Origin: Lentisphaerota bacterium
GTDB lineage: Bacteria; Verrucomicrobiota; Kiritimatiellia; JAAZAB01
NCBI GenBank assembly: GCA_016199105.1
Contig: JACQHI010000405.1
Span: 1 to 6,024 of the forward strand
Reading direction: 5' to 3'
DNA length: 6,024 nt
Shown here piece after piece: positions 3,504-6,024 of the stretch. Within the stretch, counting starts at the first letter, position 1; the number at the start of each line of letters is the position of its first letter. The notes under the pieces are model-generated. The model ran no database searches and had not been told where the DNA came from. It was given only the letters and a program-made list of their open reading frames with translations. A program made the position numbers and the translations under genes.

Positions 3504-5354
3504 ATGAATACCCCGGAAAACAAGCCTGAAAAAAAAGAACAGCCGGATGCCTCTCCCAGGCAGCGGGTTCCCAACACCCTGCTGTTCGAAATCGCCTGGG
3601 AAGTCTGCCAGCAGCTGGGCGGCATTTATACGGTCATCCGCTCCAAAATTCCCGCCATGATCGAGCGGTGGGGCCACCGCTATTGCCTGATCGGCCCCTA
3701 CAATCCGGCCACCGCGGCGGTCGAGTTCGAGGAGGCCGTCCCGCCCGACTCGCTCCGCCCGGCCCTCGAACAGATGAAAGAAAAGGGCTACGACATTCAC
3801 TTCGGCCACTGGCTGGTGACCGGCCGCCCGCAGGTCATTCTTCTGAATCATTTCTCCGTTTACAGCCGGCTCGGCGAAATCAAGTATCACCTCTGGAACA
3901 ACCATCATATTGGAACGCCGGGCGATGACGACGAGGTCAATCGCGTGATCGCCTTCGGGTTCCTGGTCGCGGAGTTCTTCCGCGTCCTGGCGCGAACCGG
4001 GTCGCCGGCGCTTCCCGTCATCGCGCACTTCCACGAATGGATGGGCGCGTCCGCCATCCCGGACCTGCGCCGCGACCGGCTTCCGGTGAACATCGTGTTC
4101 ACCACCCATGCCACCCTGCTCGGCCGCCACCTGGCCATGGCCGACCCCTGGTTCTATGACCACCTCCCCTTCGTGAACTGGGAAACCGACGCCCGCCGCT
4201 TCGCCATCGATTCACGCGTGCGCCTGGAACGGGCCGCCGCCCACGGCGCCCACATCTTCACCACCGTCAGCGACGTGACCGCCCTCGAATGCCGGCACCT
4301 GCTCGGACGCCCGGTGGACAAGATTCTGCCCAACGGCCTGAACATCGAGCGCTTCAGCGCCCTCCATGAGGCGGAAAACCTCCATAAAATCCACAAGGAC
4401 CGCATCCATCAGTTCGTCATGGGCCATTTCTTCCCCAGCTACAGCTTCAACCTGGACCGCACGCTCTATTTCTTCACCTCCGGGCGCTACGAATACCGCA
4501 ACAAGGGCTTCGACCTGACCCTGGAGGCCCTGGCGCGCCTGAACTACCTGCTTAAGGAGATGCGGACCGACATCACCATCGTCATGTTCATCGTGTCCAT
4601 GCGGCCCTTCAAATCCATCAACGCCGACGTGCTCCACAATATGGCCGTGATGGAGGAAATGCGCCGCACCTGCATGGCCATCAAGGACAAGCTCGGCGAC
4701 CGCCTGTTCCAGGCCGTCGCCCGCGGCGCCATTCCCGACCTCAACGAACAGGTGGACGAATACTGGCGGATGCGTCTGCGCCGCACCATGATGGCCTGGC
4801 GCACGCAGCGCCTGCCCTACATCGTCACCCATGACATGTGGGACAACAATGACGAAGTGCTGAAAAAGTTGAGAGCCTGCAACCTGCTGAACTACGCCTC
4901 CGATCCCGTCAAAATCGTCTATCACGCCGACTTCATCACGCCGACCAACGCGCTTTTCGGCATGGACTACGACCAGTTCGTGCGGGGCTGCCACATGGGC
5001 CTGTTCCCCAGCTATTACGAGCCCTGGGGTTACACGCCCCTCGAATGCGTCGCCCGCGGCATTCCGGCGGTGACGTCGGACCTGGCCGGCTTCGGCAACT
5101 ATGTGCTCAACGAATTCCCCGACTGCGACAAGAGCGGCCTGTACGTCATCGGCCGCAAGGACCGGCCCGACGACCTGGCCGCCGGCGAACTGGCGCAAAA
5201 GATGTTCGAATTCACCCGCCTGACACTCCGCGACCGCATCTCCATGCGCTACCGCGCGCAGGGCATTGCCGAACACTTCGACTGGCGCCAACTCGCCCGC
5301 CACTACACCGAAACCCACCAGCTCGCCATGCAACGGGGGGAAAGGGAAAGGTGA
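3504..5354 (+). CDS. Glycogen synthase, eukaryote-type (glycosyltransferase family GT3)
   Basis: This 616-residue cytosolic enzyme should extend alpha-1,4-glucan chains using a nucleotide-glucose donor, UDP-glucose in the characterised GT3 enzymes. The match to animal and fungal glycogen synthase runs end to end: LLFEIAWEVCQQLGGIYTVI (26-45, donor-site glycine loop), RYCLIGPYNP (59-68), HFHEWMG (175-181), TVSDVTALECRHLLGRPVD (254-272), LPNGLNIERF (275-284), SGRYEYRNKGFDLTLEALAR (326-345) and YYEPWGYTPLECVARGIPAV (504-523). E506 and E514 form the E-x7-E catalytic signature. It lacks the long phosphorylated tails of the animal enzyme. The segment LRDRISMRYRAQGIAEHFDWRQLARHY (575-601) aligns with the regulatory arginine helix, keeping R576, R578, R582 and R584. 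The first 20 residues are polar and probably disordered. ATG at 3504 has no clear SD site, but GT3 homology begins soon after it. It stands alone, with no branching enzyme or phosphorylase in view. Confidence 0.96.
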   Translation: MNTPENKPEKKEQPDASPRQRVPNTLLFEIAWEVCQQLGGIYTVIRSKIPAMIERWGHRYCLIGPYNPATAAVEFEEAVPPDSLRPALEQMKEKGYDIHFGHWLVTGRPQVILLNHFSVYSRLGEIKYHLWNNHHIGTPGDDDEVNRVIAFGFLVAEFFRVLARTGSPALPVIAHFHEWMGASAIPDLRRDRLPVNIVFTTHATLLGRHLAMADPWFYDHLPFVNWETDARRFAIDSRVRLERAAAHGAHIFTTVSDVTALECRHLLGRPVDKILPNGLNIERFSALHEAENLHKIHKDRIHQFVMGHFFPSYSFNLDRTLYFFTSGRYEYRNKGFDLTLEALARLNYLLKEMRTDITIVMFIVSMRPFKSINADVLHNMAVMEEMRRTCMAIKDKLGDRLFQAVARGAIPDLNEQVDEYWRMRLRRTMMAWRTQRLPYIVTHDMWDNNDEVLKKLRACNLLNYASDPVKIVYHADFITPTNALFGMDYDQFVRGCHMGLFPSYYEPWGYTPLECVARGIPAVTSDLAGFGNYVLNEFPDCDKSGLYVIGRKDRPDDLAAGELAQKMFEFTRLTLRDRISMRYRAQGIAEHFDWRQLARHYTETHQLAMQRGERER

Positions 5355-5370
5355 GGGGGGAATGGGGAAG

Positions 5371-5433
5371 GTGTTCGGTTTTAGGTGTTGGGTGTCAGGT
5401 GTTGGTGTTCAGTGTTCGGGGTTCAGGGTTCAG
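5371..5433 (+). repeat. Nine tandem degenerate heptamers
   Basis: The 63 nt divide without any insertion or deletion into nine 7-mers: GTGTTCG, GTTTTAG, GTGTTGG, GTGTCAG, GTGTTGG, TGTTCAG, TGTTCGG, GGTTCAG, GGTTCAG. The last two are identical, and the array drifts from GTGTTNG-like to GGTTCAG units. It begins 17 nt after the glycogen synthase stop codon. It is an unspaced short tandem repeat, not a CRISPR. The units are strongly G/T-biased on the plus strand. Confidence 0.7.
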
Positions 5434-5585
5434 GGGGCATCTCAACCTTAATCGCCAACCTTCATCTCGCTCCTTAATCATCATCACCTCTAGTGACTGC
5501 TGAGCGACACCCCACCCCCCAACGTATTGCGGTCGCGCATTTAAGGCAACCCCTACATCTTGTGGCACCGCCAGTCAAATGGGGG

Positions 5586-5616
5586 CATGGTTCAAGGTTC
5601 AGTGGTTCACAGTTCC
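5586..5616 (+). repeat. GGTTCA repeat block, left arm of an inverted pair
   Basis: CATGGTTCAA followed by two further GGTTCA words is inverted relative to 5763-5794, where TTGAACCATG ends a block of GAACC words. The outer 10 nt match exactly; the inner parts match as shifted GGTTC words. The words also match the last units of the heptamer array at 5420-5433. Confidence 0.55.
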
Positions 5617-5645
5617 ATGGTTGTCGAACATGAGTGTCCGGTGGC

Positions 5646-5676
5646 GTGAGCCACCCGCCGTGGGCGGGCCACTCAC
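5646..5676. repeat. Compound GC hairpin
   Basis: GTGAG (5646-5650) pairs with CTCAC (5672-5676), then a CCA/CCA internal loop, then CCCGCC (5654-5659) with GGCGGG (5663-5668) around GTG. An overlapping alternative hairpin GTGGC-GTGA-GCCAC spans 5641-5654. It lies about 290 nt beyond the glycogen synthase stop with no T-run, so I treat it as a palindromic repeat rather than that gene's terminator. Confidence 0.5.
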
Positions 5677-5762
5677 TGTGGGACGGGCCAACGCCCCTCA
5701 CGGGATTTCGGGGCAAAAAACCAAACCGTGACGTGTCAGTCCGTCGGCAGCCGGACGACGGC

Positions 5763-5794
5763 GGAACCTCTCAACCGTGAACCGTTGAACCATG
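5763..5794 (-). repeat. GGTTCA repeat block, right arm of an inverted pair
   Basis: Read on the minus strand this begins CATGGTTCAACGGTTCACGG and ends GGTTCC, matching the start, word content and end of 5586-5616. Together the arms bound about 209 nt containing the compound hairpin. Confidence 0.55.
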
Positions 5795-5923
5795 CCGGAA
5801 AATATTGCCTAATGGCATCAAATCTGCTAACAAAAAAGGGAGTTTTTGTTTGATTGCTTTGCCCGTCTTTTTTAGGGAATCCGGCATAATGCACGGGGAC
5901 GGAGTCTGCCGCAGTGGAAATTG

Positions 5924-5941
5924 TAGTCGCAAAAAGGCGCA
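5924..5941 (+). repeat. GCAAAA-type short dispersed repeat, copy 2
   Basis: TAGTCGCAAAAAGGCGCA resembles 3034-3052. It is followed by AGAAGCGCAAAAAAAG (5942-5957), so the GCGCAAAA word is repeated. It sits just upstream of the partial AATCATT element. Confidence 0.5.
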
Positions 5942-5980
5942 AGAAGCGCAAAAAAAGTGAATAACACAGGGAGTACGTAC

Positions 5981-6024
5981 GACAGAATCATTGACAACAA
6001 AATCATTTATTGAGCGTTTTCGAC
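5981..6024. repeat. AATCATT dispersed element, copy 2 (cut by the window end)
   Basis: The block starts GACAGAATCATTGACAACAA, carries a second AATCATT at 6001-6007, and continues TTGAGCG. It is colinear with the minus-strand reading of 1851 down to about 1808, with a few substitutions and a 2-nt indel after the second heptamer. Only the first arm and part of the centre are inside the window; a second arm with AATGATT words is expected just beyond. Confidence 0.7.

Larger units (their letters stand above)
5355..6024. other. Repeat-rich non-coding tail downstream of glycogen synthase
   Basis: These 670 nt hold no gene I can support; the two minus-strand frames of 71 and 80 codons run through repeats and show no domain. 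Contents in order: a G-rich run, a heptamer array, unremarkable sequence at about 5440-5580, an inverted GGTTCA pair enclosing a compound hairpin, and an AT-rich stretch. The AT-rich stretch contains an 8-bp stem AACAAAAA/TTTTTGTT (5829-5836 and 5843-5850) and T-runs at 5868-5873. A GCAAAA-type repeat and a partial AATCATT element follow. No clear intrinsic terminator for glycogen synthase is visible close to its stop. Confidence 0.7.

Noticed and set aside
3119..3625. Minus-strand 168-codon frame in the same spacer
   Set aside because: It overlaps the start of glycogen synthase and several palindromes; Arg/Ser/Pro-rich with no domain.
4212..5333. Minus-strand open frame of 373 codons opposite glycogen synthase
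   Set aside because: It is Val/Gly/His-rich with no domain pattern and lies entirely antisense to an unmistakable GT3 gene; GC-rich codon bias produces such shadows.
5371..5433. Heptamer array considered as a CRISPR
   Set aside because: Units are 7 nt, directly abutting, with no spacers and no cas genes.
5553..5565. CTACATCTTGTGG, resembling half of an NrdR-box pair
   Set aside because: Only one site is present, no partner at the expected roughly 31-nt spacing, and no ribonucleotide reductase gene is in view.
5474..5716. Minus-strand 80-codon frame after glycogen synthase
   Set aside because: It crosses the compound hairpin and one GGTTCA arm; composition is repeat-like and no domain is visible.
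5736..5951. Minus-strand 71-codon frame near the right edge
   Set aside because: It translates the GCAAAA and GGTTCA repeats; no SD site and no recognisable motif.

Overview
The window looks like a chromosomal segment of a GC-rich, uncultured-type bacterium. A eukaryote-type (GT3) glycogen synthase, a Pro/Ala-rich PpiC lipoprotein and intergenic spaces packed with dispersed palindromic repeats suggest the PVC superphylum (Kiritimatiellota/Lentisphaerota-like) or a similar environmental lineage. This taxonomic guess is an inference from gene style, not from a marker gene.

Layout: (1) 1-501, + strand: the C-terminal 166 residues of a protein whose start lies outside the window. It looks like an alpha/alpha-toroid, sugar-processing-type protein of unknown function. 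(2) 504-1601, - strand: a SurA/PrsA-like PpiC peptidyl-prolyl isomerase lipoprotein, convergent with gene 1 and separated from it by only 2 nt. (3) 1602-1922: a divergent intergenic region with back-to-back candidate promoters, nested hairpins and an 81-nt inverted repeat built from paired AATCATT words. (4) 1923-2915, + strand: a soluble diacylglycerol-kinase-family lipid kinase, followed at once by two perfect hairpins. (5) 2916-3503: 588 nt without a credible gene but dense in repeats, including a 99-nt palindromic element. (6) 3504-5354, + strand: GT3 glycogen synthase with both catalytic glutamates and most of the C-terminal arginine cluster that binds glucose-6-phosphate in the eukaryotic enzymes. 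(7) 5355-6024: a non-coding tail holding nine in-register degenerate heptamers, a GGTTCA inverted pair around a compound hairpin, a GCAAAA-type repeat shared with region 5, and a second, truncated copy of the AATCATT element at the window edge.

The four genes do not form an obvious operon. They cover envelope protein folding, lipid phosphorylation, glycogen storage and perhaps glycan metabolism, and each is separated by a repeat-rich spacer or a strand switch. There is no tRNA, rRNA, CRISPR array, transposase or phage gene. The most unusual content is the intergenic repeat community, especially the AATCATT element present twice in opposite orientation and the exact 7-nt periodic array just after the glycogen synthase gene.
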